In this document: one piece after another, positions 42,367-50,318 of the stretch
How the letters are laid out: each line of letters begins with the position of its first letter
How positions within the stretch are numbered: position 1 is the first letter of the stretch
The notes under the pieces: model-generated
What the model saw: the letters and a program-made list of their open reading frames with translations, nothing else
What the model was told of the DNA's origin: nothing
The model's database searches: none
Source: a bacterium
Lineage (GTDB): Bacteria > Patescibacteriota > Microgenomatia > UBA1406 > GWC2-37-13
Assembly (NCBI GenBank): GCA_029573715.1
Contig: JAKQDR010000250.1
Location: 57,344-121,343 of the forward strand
Length of the DNA: 64,000 nt
Direction of reading: 5' to 3'
Translations under genes and position numbers: made by a program

Positions 42367-43884
42367 ATGTCTACATCTTCTCCCAAACCAAAAGAGGCCA
42401 ATGTTTTGGCTCACGATGGTTTAGATATGAGTTCATTTCTTGATACGGTCGAATATAAGCCTATCGTACCCCAAGAAGATCTTGCGATAAATTCAGAATC
42501 TGCACGAGCACCGCGCGAGGCTGGCTCAACCCCCGACTTGTCGCAACAGTCCGCACCATCTTCCCGACGATATCATAACTCAAAAAGAACGGCTCGCACC
42601 ACAGACTCTCCTTCTTTTGATCAAGATGGGCAAAATAGGTTGGAAGAGGATTTGAAAGTCAGTTATGAGGCAAAGGGAATTCTTGAAATTACTCCTTCGG
42701 GATATGGCTTTTTGCGCCGTGATTATGAGGTGGACCCCACATCTGATATTTACATTTCTCCCTCCCAAATAAAACGATTTTGGCTCCGAAAAGGTGATCT
42801 CGTGGAGGGTTTGGCGAGAGCCCCAAAAAATGGAGAGAGATATCACAGTCTTCTTTTGGTCAAAAAGATCAATGACAAAGAAATGTCAGAATCTGAGAGC
42901 CAAAACAGACCCCAATTTGATAGTTTGACTTCACTACATCCCAATAGACAGATCAAACTTGAGCACAAACAAGATGTGTTAACCAGCAGAATTATCGATC
43001 TGGTTGCGCCCATTGGGTTTGGACAGCGCGCGCTCATCGTTTCTCAACCAAAGGCGGGAAAAACCACATTTCTTAAAGATATTGCTGAAGGAATAACCGC
43101 CAATCATCCGCAGGTTCATCTAATGGCAATATTAATAGGCGAGCGCCCTGAAGAAGTCACTGAGATTAAACGATTCATAAAGGGTGAGGTTGCAGCCTCT
43201 CATTTTGACGAGCCTCCCCGTCAACAAGTGAAAGTGGCCAATCTGGCATTAGATAGGGCAAAAAGACTTGTTGAGATGGGCCATGATGTTGTTATATTAC
43301 TTGACTCAATAACCAGGCTGGCTCGTGCGTATAATTTGGCCGGCCCGGTCGATACGCATGGAAACGCCCTTGATCAAGGTTTCCGAAGACAAGATAGATA
43401 TGGCAGACGTGGCTCTGGTCGCGGTTATGGTCAAAATACTCAATCAGATACAGGATACGTCCGCTCTGGGCGGGGGAGTATGTCTGGAGGCATGGATCAA
43501 TCTGCAATGTTTCCTGCCAAAAAGTTTCTTGGTGCAGCACGCAACTGTGAAGAGGGTGGCTCATTAACGATCATTGGAACAGCATTGGTGGGCACAGAAA
43601 GCAGGATGGACGATTTGATATATGAAGAGTTTAAAGGAACAGGCAACATGGAGATTCATTTGGATAGAAAGCTTGCCGAAAAGCGCATATTCCCGGCAGT
43701 CGATATTCAATTGTCCGGTACGCGCAAAGAAGAACTCTTATTTGATGAAGATATTTATAAAAAGACAGTTACGTTGCGACGGATGCTGTCTCTTATGAAT
43801 TCTGAAGAGGCTATCACGAGTATGATAGATCGACTTGCCAAAGCAAAGACCAACAAAGAATTTCTCGATCAACTTGCAAGATGA
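42367..43884 (+). CDS. rho: Transcription termination factor Rho with a Q-loop insert
   Basis: The 505-residue RNA helicase has an unstructured polar N-terminus (1-95), the cold-shock-like RNA-binding domain ([14 protein letters not shown], about 108-120), Walker A QPKAGKT (227-233), Walker B VVILLD (308-313) and [13 protein letters not shown] (395-407). The Q-loop, which contacts RNA in the central pore, carries about 39 extra residues relative to E. coli Rho. The insert (about 328-372) is rich in Gly, Arg and Gln, with RRGSGRGYG and RSGRG. Intrinsic terminators are scarce in the window, so Rho may matter much here. Confidence 0.95.
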   Translation: MSTSSPKPKEANVLAHDGLDMSSFLDTVEYKPIVPQEDLAINSESARAPREAGSTPDLSQQSAPSSRRYHNSKRTARTTDSPSFDQDGQNRLEEDLKVSYEAKGILEITPSGYGFLRRDYEVDPTSDIYISPSQIKRFWLRKGDLVEGLARAPKNGERYHSLLLVKKINDKEMSESESQNRPQFDSLTSLHPNRQIKLEHKQDVLTSRIIDLVAPIGFGQRALIVSQPKAGKTTFLKDIAEGITANHPQVHLMAILIGERPEEVTEIKRFIKGEVAASHFDEPPRQQVKVANLALDRAKRLVEMGHDVVILLDSITRLARAYNLAGPVDTHGNALDQGFRRQDRYGRRGSGRGYGQNTQSDTGYVRSGRGSMSGGMDQSAMFPAKKFLGAARNCEEGGSLTIIGTALVGTESRMDDLIYEEFKGTGNMEIHLDRKLAEKRIFPAVDIQLSGTRKEELLFDEDIYKKTVTLRRMLSLMNSEEAITSMIDRLAKAKTNKEFLDQLAR

Positions 43885-43897
43885 TATGATACAGAGT

Positions 43898-43911
43898 AAG
43901 ATTCAAATCTT
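43898..43911. promoter_or_regulatory. 14-bp palindrome upstream of the CsoR-like gene, candidate operator
   Basis: AAGATT-CA-AATCTT is a perfect inverted repeat 10 nt before the ATG at 43921, a usual place for autoregulation. It could instead be a weak hairpin after rho. Confidence 0.35.
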
Positions 43912-43920
43912 GTTTAGCGT

Positions 43921-44205
43921 ATGTCTAACACTCGGGTAAACAAATTGAAACATATGGTGCGCCAGGAAGAGGTGAGCCCGCAGCTTGCCAAGCGCATTAA
44001 TCGAATAATTGGTCAGTTGAAGGGCATACAGAAAATGAACGCAGAGGGGAGAGATTGCAATGAGATTATCCAACAAGTTTCTGCAGTAAAGCGAGCAATA
44101 GATGGGCTCACTGAAGAGATTCTCATACAAGACCTATCACCCTATATCCCTCCGATACGTCAGAAAGTTGTGTCTGAGATGATTCGACGCTCAATTTCAC
44201 TGTGA
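43921..44205 (+). CDS. CsoR/FrmR family transcriptional repressor (DUF156)
   Basis: The 94-residue all-helical protein fits the family: RINRIIGQLKGIQKM (25-39) and CNEIIQQVSAVKRAID (46-61). CsoR proteins sense copper, nickel, formaldehyde or persulphides through a Cys-His-Cys type site. Here only the first ligand, C46, is present; the helix that should carry the other His/Cys (DGLTEEILIQ) has none. Sensing must differ, perhaps through a single thiol. No transporter or dehydrogenase target is adjacent; glutamate dehydrogenase follows after 46 nt. Confidence 0.85.
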   Translation: MSNTRVNKLKHMVRQEEVSPQLAKRINRIIGQLKGIQKMNAEGRDCNEIIQQVSAVKRAIDGLTEEILIQDLSPYIPPIRQKVVSEMIRRSISL

Positions 44206-44251
44206 TAGCCGACGATGCGCGATTTGTTCACACGTTATTCCTTTACATACT

Positions 44252-45502
44252 ATGACCAATACAATGCTTTCTTCGGTACAAGAAACCATACACACGGTGG
44301 CTTCGCGCATGGGTATGAATAAACAAGATATTGCCAACATAATGACTCCTGACCGTGTTCTCCAGCATTCCATTGAGCTTTTTAAAGACGATGGCACGAA
44401 AATCTTGCTGAACGCATTTCGAGTGCAACATAACAATATATTGGGGCCCTACAAGGGAGGTATTCGATTTCATCCCCATGTCAATGTACATGAGGTTACC
44501 GCTCTTGCAACGCTTATGTCACTGAAATGTGCTCTGGTACAGCTCCCCTATGGTGGAGCCAAAGGAGGCGTCAATATTGATCCCAAGCTATTTACTGCTG
44601 CAGAACTTGAGCGTGTTGCGCGATCTTACGTACGAGCATTTGGCACACACTTGGGACCGGAGGTAGATGTTCCTGCTCCAGATGTAAACACTAATGCTCA
44701 AATTATGTCTTGGATGGTTGATGAATACGTCAAGCTCACCAAAAATAAGAAGGAGCATGCTCACTATTCCGCAACACAACTGCGCGCATCGTTTACGGGC
44801 AAAGATATTGAAGATGGGGGAACCTTGGGAAGAATTGAGGCGACAGGGAGAGGGGGCCTTTTCGTGTTACGAGAGTATCTTAAAAAGGTTGGTAAAGAGC
44901 CTAATGATATAACGATCGCTGTTCAGGGGTTTGGTAATGTCGGCTATCACTTTGCTTCACTTGCATCTCAAGTAGGATTTCGTGTCGTTGCTGTTTCAGA
45001 TAGCAAATCCGCGATATATAAACCAGAAGGGTTGGACATTGCCACATTGTACGATCACAAGCGAAATCAAGGCTCTCTTGTGCATTTTTCAGGGGGCAAG
45101 CCTATTTCGCTTGCAGAAATATTGGAATTGGATGTGGATGTGCTGGTGCCTGCGGCCTTTGAGGATGTTATTGGGCATTTAAATATGAAAAAAATCCAGG
45201 CACAAACCATTTTATGCTTAGCGAATGGGCCCATTACGGTTGAGGCGGACAATTATCTGACCGCTCATCAAAAAGTAATCATACCCGACATACTTGCAAA
45301 TGCAGGTGGGGTCATTGTTTCGTATTTAGAATGGTATCAAAACATGCACAATGAAGTTTGGGATGAAGATACCGTTAATTTGAAATTAGACACTATCATA
45401 TCTGAGTCGTTTTCTCATATATGGAAATATGCACAGACAGAGAAATTAAGCTTGAAAGACGCAGCCTTTGCACTCGCTCTTCAACGTATTAAAAGAATAT
45501 AG
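44252..45502 (+). CDS. gdhA: Glutamate dehydrogenase (Glu/Leu/Phe/Val family)
   Basis: The 416-residue enzyme interconverts glutamate and 2-oxoglutarate plus ammonia. The substrate domain has GPYKGGIRFHP and the catalytic-lysine region PYGGAKGGV, with PAPDVNT. The coenzyme domain has the Rossmann motif VQGFGNVGYH, with VVAVSDS after strand 2. The length and order match hexameric archaeal/bacterial GDHs. It links amino-acid degradation, for example of peptides from the M20 dipeptidase, to central metabolism. Confidence 0.93.
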   Translation: MTNTMLSSVQETIHTVASRMGMNKQDIANIMTPDRVLQHSIELFKDDGTKILLNAFRVQHNNILGPYKGGIRFHPHVNVHEVTALATLMSLKCALVQLPYGGAKGGVNIDPKLFTAAELERVARSYVRAFGTHLGPEVDVPAPDVNTNAQIMSWMVDEYVKLTKNKKEHAHYSATQLRASFTGKDIEDGGTLGRIEATGRGGLFVLREYLKKVGKEPNDITIAVQGFGNVGYHFASLASQVGFRVVAVSDSKSAIYKPEGLDIATLYDHKRNQGSLVHFSGGKPISLAEILELDVDVLVPAAFEDVIGHLNMKKIQAQTILCLANGPITVEADNYLTAHQKVIIPDILANAGGVIVSYLEWYQNMHNEVWDEDTVNLKLDTIISESFSHIWKYAQTEKLSLKDAAFALALQRIKRI

Positions 45503-45528
45503 CCCTTAAGCTCTGGGTGTATTTTCGG

Positions 45529-45534
45529 TATAAT
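45529..45534 (+). promoter_or_regulatory. -10 element (TATAAT) of the M23 peptidase gene
   Basis: A perfect TATAAT lies exactly 6 nt before the ATG at 45541 and overlaps the longer frame that begins at 45517, arguing for the shorter protein. Confidence 0.65.
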
Positions 45535-45540
45535 CATCAT

Positions 45541-46611
45541 ATGGCCGACATTAAGTTGTTTTTGGTATTTTTTGCACGCTATACATGGAGTCATCTTTTA
45601 AGATTGGCTGAGGCGCTTGAGGGCATAAAAGATTTCGCAGTGGGGGTATTGCTGTTCAAGCGAGGTAAGTATGCCATTTCTCTCATCAACTCTTCCTTTA
45701 TTGTGTTAACCATTGTGCTGAGAGTGACTGTCCCGATTGTTGCTCAAAACAATTCTTTTTCGCAAGAAACTCTTTTTTCGGAGAATGCTGCTTATAGTGG
45801 TATAGATAGGCTTATTGCGTTGGATGAGGCTGAGATATCTCTCGATACCATCAGGAGTCAGGTGCGCGATTCAGTCGAAACATATACCGCTCAAGAAGGG
45901 GATACACTCGCCTCCATAGCATCAAAGTTTGATGTAACTGAAAAGACCATACAGTGGGCGAACGGTATGAAGGGAAATAAGATCGATGTAGGGGCAAAAT
46001 TGAAAATTCCCCCAGTATCAGGAGTAGTACATCAGGTTGAAGCAGGAGACACTATTTACTCGGTGGCAAAAAAGTATGGGGTTAGCGCGCAAAATATTGT
46101 GAACTTCCCCTTTAACGAATTTAAAGACGATGCTTTCGGTCTTATTGCAAGCTCAACGCTTATGGTGCCGGAAGGATCTCTATATGAGCCATCACAAAGC
46201 CCTATACAAGATACATATGCGTTTGCTCAGGTAGTAGAGGGTGTACGAGGATCAAGCAGTTTCATTTGGCCTACACGAGGTATGATTAGCCAATATCCGG
46301 CGCCTTACCACATGGCGTATGACATTGCAGACAACAGCATGCCCCCCATTTTAGCATCAGATGCGGGGACCATCATTTACTCTGGCTGTTTCAGTTGGGG
46401 ATACGGATGTCATATTATTGTTGATCATAACAACGGATACAAGACTTTGTATGCACATCTTTCTCGAAGGGATGTGGAGCAGGGAAGTGTTGTTTCTCAG
46501 GGTCAGCAGATTGGAGTTATGGGATCGACCGGCAGATCGACCGGGACGCATCTTCATTTTGAGATTAGACAGGGCAATGTACTGTTAAACCCACAAGCAT
46601 TCCTCCAATGA
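45541..46611 (+). CDS. M23 family peptidase with two LysM-like domains
   Basis: The 356-residue wall hydrolase has an N-terminal transmembrane segment (SLINSSFIVLTIVLRVTVPIV minus flanks). Two LysM repeats follow (YTAQEGDTLASIASKF and HQVEAGDTIYSVAKKYG). The C-terminal lysostaphin-type zinc peptidase domain has HMAYDIA (H and D ligands) and HLHFEIR. It probably cuts peptidoglycan cross-bridges during growth or division. The downstream gene overlaps its stop by 4 nt. Confidence 0.9.
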   Translation: MADIKLFLVFFARYTWSHLLRLAEALEGIKDFAVGVLLFKRGKYAISLINSSFIVLTIVLRVTVPIVAQNNSFSQETLFSENAAYSGIDRLIALDEAEISLDTIRSQVRDSVETYTAQEGDTLASIASKFDVTEKTIQWANGMKGNKIDVGAKLKIPPVSGVVHQVEAGDTIYSVAKKYGVSAQNIVNFPFNEFKDDAFGLIASSTLMVPEGSLYEPSQSPIQDTYAFAQVVEGVRGSSSFIWPTRGMISQYPAPYHMAYDIADNSMPPILASDAGTIIYSGCFSWGYGCHIIVDHNNGYKTLYAHLSRRDVEQGSVVSQGQQIGVMGSTGRSTGTHLHFEIRQGNVLLNPQAFLQ

Positions 46612-47219
46612 AACAGACACTCGTTTTTTGGAAAAAATACGCACCGCTGACAGTTGTTGTTATCGCAAGCTCATTTCTTGCAACCTTATTTCAGTTTATG
46701 TTATCGACCTTGTCTTCAGGTGACAATAATTCAAACGGAAAATATTCAATGTCTCAAATAACCTTACAAGAGGTGCAAACACGAATAATTCCGATTGCTC
46801 GACTTCGAGAAGATGCTCCCGGAGAGCCTCTTGATGTTCAAAAGAGGCGAGAGTTGGCAGAAAATGGATTTGCGGTCGATGAAACTATCGCAAAGCTCCC
46901 GTCAAGTTTTGAGCTTGCCGCCCAACAACTTGTTTGGACTCATATGCCAAGCAATTCCGCTTTCGCCTCAGCAGTCGATGAAGCCGCACCATTTGAGACA
47001 AACATTCCAAGCGTTGCTCGGATATTTGATTGTCCGGGGGACATTGTTGCTAATGTGTGTGTAATAGGTGCAAACACACCAAACGGACCAGCCCTAACCA
47101 TTTCATTACATAGTATAAATAGTCGTCAAAACCGCATGGAATTCGTTCTTGGTTCAAGTGACGGAGGAAGTCGAGTAGAATATTCAGATTCACCATTCGT
47201 TCGAATTGATTTTCAATGA
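46608..47219 (+). CDS. Hypothetical membrane-anchored protein (203 residues)
   Basis: An N-terminal transmembrane helix (PLTVVVIASSFLATLFQF) is followed by an extracytoplasmic region of about 165 residues with mixed composition. Two Cys (FDCPGDIVANVCV) probably form a disulphide. No family is recognised. The ATGA overlap with the M23 peptidase suggests a linked role in the wall, perhaps as a partner or regulator of the hydrolase. Confidence 0.75.
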   Translation: MKQTLVFWKKYAPLTVVVIASSFLATLFQFMLSTLSSGDNNSNGKYSMSQITLQEVQTRIIPIARLREDAPGEPLDVQKRRELAENGFAVDETIAKLPSSFELAAQQLVWTHMPSNSAFASAVDEAAPFETNIPSVARIFDCPGDIVANVCVIGANTPNGPALTISLHSINSRQNRMEFVLGSSDGGSRVEYSDSPFVRIDFQ

Positions 47220-47253
47220 ATATAACTCGCCCCCTTGTTCTGTGTTTTTATGA

Positions 47254-47259
47254 TATAAT
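47254..47259 (+). promoter_or_regulatory. -10 element (TATAAT) of the secE-nusG-rplK-rplA unit
   Basis: TATAAT lies 23 nt before the secE ATG at 47283 and 11 nt before an in-frame TTG at 47271. No clear -35 is visible. Confidence 0.5.
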
Positions 47260-47282
47260 GCGCGTCTAGTTTGTTCACGATT

Positions 47283-47465
47283 ATGCCTTCTCAGCCACGT
47301 GTTTCCTTAAATATATTGGGAGAATTGAGAAAAGTTTCCTGGCCGAGTAGGCAAGACACCATAAAACTCACTGTGGTTGTCATAGTCGCGAGCGTATTTG
47401 TCGGCTTGTATATCGGTGTTCTCGATGTGTTTTTTGCTCAACTGTTGCGCATGGCAACACAATAA
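47283..47465 (+). CDS. secE: Preprotein translocase subunit SecE
   Basis: This 60-residue protein has the SecE signature ELRKVSWPSRQDTIKLT followed by one transmembrane helix (VVIVASVFVGLYIGVLDVFF). It stabilises SecY in the translocon. Position directly before nusG is the classic arrangement. The frame can start at a TTG at 47271, but the ATG at 47283 is more likely. Confidence 0.93.
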   Translation: MPSQPRVSLNILGELRKVSWPSRQDTIKLTVVVIVASVFVGLYIGVLDVFFAQLLRMATQ

Positions 47466-47489
47466 CTATTTGTACCTATTTCTATTACC

Positions 47490-48056
47490 ATGGAGGAACA
47501 ACAGCAATCGACTGCTATAAATGATGCCCCAGCTGAGGCTCGTTGGTATGTGATACACTCACAAACGGGCCATGAAGATAGGGTAAAGAAAAACCTGCAA
47601 CAACGAGTTGAATCGTTGGGTGTTGGGGATAAAATATTCAATATAATCGTGCCTACACGAGAGACTGTTGTCGTGAAGCGCGGTAAAAAGATTAAACAAA
47701 TGGAGAAAGTATTCCCTGGATACATTCTCATACAAATGCTCTTGGACGATCAGACGTGGCTAGTTGTCAGAACGACAGAAGGAGTTACCGGATTTATCGG
47801 TGTTGGGCAAAAACCCACGCCAATCTCACAAAAAGAAGTGGAAGCTATTATGAAGTTTGTTACTCAAAGACAGACCAAGTTTAAGGCAAAATTCGTAACA
47901 GGTGAGGCAGTAAAAATTATTGATGGCCCGTTTGCTGACTTTTTGGGATCTGTGCAGTCGATTGATGAAGAAAAGGGAAAGTTAACGGTTCTGGTTTCGA
48001 TATTCGACAGAGAAACGCCGATAGAATTGGATTTTTTGCAAGTTAATAAGTTGTAA
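47490..48056 (+). CDS. nusG: Transcription termination/antitermination factor NusG
   Basis: The 188-residue protein has the NGN domain ([34 protein letters not shown]) and the C-terminal KOW motif ([15 protein letters not shown]). It binds RNA polymerase and bridges to Rho or ribosomal S10. Given the altered Rho encoded 3.6 kb upstream, the pair is a sensible place to look for co-evolution. Confidence 0.96.
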   Translation: MEEQQQSTAINDAPAEARWYVIHSQTGHEDRVKKNLQQRVESLGVGDKIFNIIVPTRETVVVKRGKKIKQMEKVFPGYILIQMLLDDQTWLVVRTTEGVTGFIGVGQKPTPISQKEVEAIMKFVTQRQTKFKAKFVTGEAVKIIDGPFADFLGSVQSIDEEKGKLTVLVSIFDRETPIELDFLQVNKL

Positions 48057-48058
48057 TT

Positions 48059-48484
48059 ATGGCTAAAAAGATAAAAACAATCATTAAGCTCAATCTTCCC
48101 GCTGGTGAGGCGACTCCAGCTCCTCCGGTAGGCCCCGCTTTGGGAGGTCATGGTGTGCCCATAATGGAATTTATCAAAGAGTACAACGCCAGAACGGCCA
48201 AACAAAAAGGTAATATTATTCCCGCCGTTATTTCGGTATATGAAGATCGTAGCTTTACCTTTATTACCAAGCTACCTCCCGTTTCTGCCTTAATCAAGAA
48301 AAAGCTCGGCATAAAGTCAGGCTCTGGTGTTCCCAATACTCAGAAAGTAGGTGTTTTGTCTGAGGCTCAAGTTTTAGAGATTGCCAAGGAGAAAATGGCT
48401 GATTTGAATACGCATGATACGAATGCAGCAGCTAATATTGTAAAGGGTACGGCTCGTAGCATGGGCGTAGACATTAGTTCTTAA
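48059..48484 (+). CDS. rplK: 50S ribosomal protein L11
   Basis: The 141-residue protein is full length: [25 protein letters not shown] at the N-terminus, [16 protein letters not shown] in the middle, and the C-terminal rRNA-binding domain ending [10 protein letters not shown]. It starts 2 nt after the nusG stop with no Shine-Dalgarno. Confidence 0.97.
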   Translation: MAKKIKTIIKLNLPAGEATPAPPVGPALGGHGVPIMEFIKEYNARTAKQKGNIIPAVISVYEDRSFTFITKLPPVSALIKKKLGIKSGSGVPNTQKVGVLSEAQVLEIAKEKMADLNTHDTNAAANIVKGTARSMGVDISS

Positions 48485-48497
48485 TATTCATCATAGT

Positions 48498-49253
48498 ATG
48501 GCAGCAAAATCTAAACCAACACCATCCCAAAAAGCAATGTCGGAAGCACTGCAAACGGTAGCCGATGAAGACGTTGTAACAAAAGCTGTTAGCGTTGAGA
48601 CACCCTTGAAAAATCCAAAAGAACGTATTGAGGTTCAACCAAAAAAAGCAGTCAAAGCACGTGTACGGGGGGCTCGATATCAAGGCGCACTTAAAACTAT
48701 TAAAGAAAAAGCGCAAGGATCGTTTTCTATCCGCGATGCAATTCAACTATTAAAAGATATACCACATGCTCAATTTGAAGAAACACTTGAGCTCCATGTA
48801 AATATGCTCGAAGAAGTGGCGCGTGGCGAGGTTCAATTACCGTATTCTACGGGAAAGAAAATTAGAGTGGCCGTGGCTGATGATGCCTTAATTGATGTCC
48901 TTGAAAAGGGGATGGTAAACTTTGACGTTCTGGTGACGACACCCGCTTTTATGCCGAAATTAACAAAATTTGCCAAGTTACTTGGTCCGAAAGGGCTGAT
49001 GCCTAATCCTAAGGCAGGCACCATCGGTCCAAATACTGAAGATCTTGTGGCTAAGTTTTCCGGTAATACCGTGCGATATAAAACCGAACCAAAAAACCCA
49101 GTTATGCATTTAGTGGTTGGCAAGATGAACATGTCTGTGGATGAGCTCGTCACAAATGTCCAAACATATATAGCCGCACTCGATGTAAAGAATATTCAGA
49201 GGGCCTATCTTACATCTACCATGTCACCGTCTGTGCAAGTGACACTCGCATAA
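48498..49253 (+). CDS. rplA: 50S ribosomal protein L1 with an N-terminal extension and a shortened domain
   Basis: The core has L1 signatures: FDVLVTTPAFMPKL, LGPKGLMPNPKAGT and a C-terminal strand QRAYLTSTMSPSVQV. Two deviations show. About 65 extra basic, lysine-rich residues precede the usual start. In the middle domain the sequence goes from KIRVAVADD directly to ALIDVLEKGMVNFDV, so about 15 residues normally found there are absent. L1 sits at the ribosomal stalk and represses its own operon. Total length is 251. Confidence 0.93.
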   Translation: MAAKSKPTPSQKAMSEALQTVADEDVVTKAVSVETPLKNPKERIEVQPKKAVKARVRGARYQGALKTIKEKAQGSFSIRDAIQLLKDIPHAQFEETLELHVNMLEEVARGEVQLPYSTGKKIRVAVADDALIDVLEKGMVNFDVLVTTPAFMPKLTKFAKLLGPKGLMPNPKAGTIGPNTEDLVAKFSGNTVRYKTEPKNPVMHLVVGKMNMSVDELVTNVQTYIAALDVKNIQRAYLTSTMSPSVQVTLA

Positions 49254-49286
49254 GTGTGAAGTCTGCTTATACATCTAGACAAGTTC

Positions 49287-49826
49287 ATGTCATGTGATGT
49301 AATCTGTATTGGTATGCATGCACAACCCGACAGTCATATTTCTTATTGGGATTATTTATCACCACATCAGCAGGATCTTATTCGAGAAGGAGGGTTTTTA
49401 TATCAGGAGATATTTGCAACAAACACGTATAGTTTTCGTGATTATTCGTTTATTGTATTCCCCTTTGCGAAAGCATTTGAAGGATTTATTAAAAAATTTC
49501 TACTTGATATCGGTCTTATCACCATTGAACAATATAATTCCGATCATATACGCATAGGGAAGTTATTGTCGCCTGAGCGTTTGAATAATCGCATGTATTC
49601 GAGCTCAATATATACGCAACTTTCTGATTCGATTGGTTCAGTGACTGCAGAGAAATTGTGGCTTACGTGGAAATACTGTAGAAACCAAGTATTTCACTAT
49701 TATCCGCACAATAGTAAAAGCATTGATCTGATTGGGGCTAAAGAACGAATTCATATGATACTAACTACAATGACAGCCTGTTACAATGCCCTGCAAGATA
49801 AAGCTGCAAGATATAAATTCGACTAG
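49287..49826 (+). CDS. HEPN-type RNase-like protein resembling the RnlA/LsoA toxin C-terminal domain
   Basis: This 179-residue helical protein contains RNQVFHY at residues 132-138, which fits the RxxxxH catalytic motif of HEPN ribonucleases. The segment DYSFIVFPFAKAFEGFIKKFLLDIGLI (52-78, in parts) resembles the Dmd-binding domain of RNase LS toxins by my reading. It has no signal peptide. No antitoxin-sized partner gene overlaps it, which is unusual for a toxin. It stands at the boundary between ribosomal genes and an AT-rich region. The family assignment is tentative. Confidence 0.5.
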   Translation: MSCDVICIGMHAQPDSHISYWDYLSPHQQDLIREGGFLYQEIFATNTYSFRDYSFIVFPFAKAFEGFIKKFLLDIGLITIEQYNSDHIRIGKLLSPERLNNRMYSSSIYTQLSDSIGSVTAEKLWLTWKYCRNQVFHYYPHNSKSIDLIGAKERIHMILTTMTACYNALQDKAARYKFD

Positions 49827-50318
49827 GACCGTTTGGACAATCTGCAATGCATAGACATGCCTTTCAGCAGAGACAATATAACCTTGCCATTCTACAGATA
49901 ATAAAGCAAATATAAAAACGGAGGAAAAACTGACGAAATAAGAGAAAAATTCTCTATTTTGTTCAAGAAATACTTACAAATATAATAATTGTATTTGCTA
50001 CTAAGCTTCAAAGTAGTTATGAGTCAAATACTAATTCATATGACTCAATACTTGTCGATCTTCACTTAACGCATGTACACTCTCCCTGTGTATCAAGCAG
50101 ACAGGAAAATGTAAGCACAATTACGCAGTGCCCACTTCGAATGAAGCCACACGATCGATATCTGCTATATATCTGTGCTGAGCTTGGTGTAATAAGCCAC
50201 ATCAGAAGGGTTCAACATGAGACAGTTTTAAGATTGATTAACGAAACATAATAATGATTTTATATACTGAAATGCACGCTAAACATTGTTTTATACTAGT
50301 TTTGTCACATAATCTGTT
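49827..50318. other. AT-rich intergenic region, 492 bp
   Basis: I see no convincing gene. A 36-codon frame at 50141-50251 (MKPHDRYLLYICAELG...) lacks a promoter or neighbour link. A short hairpin AGAGAA-AAA-TTCTCT (49941-49955) followed by ATTTTG could be a weak terminator of the HEPN gene. TGAGTCA/TGACTCA inverted arms lie near 50020-50048. Confidence 0.4.

Noticed and set aside
50141..50251. 36-codon frame MKPHDRYLLYICAELG...
   Set aside because: No promoter, ribosome site, neighbour overlap or recognisable feature supports it.
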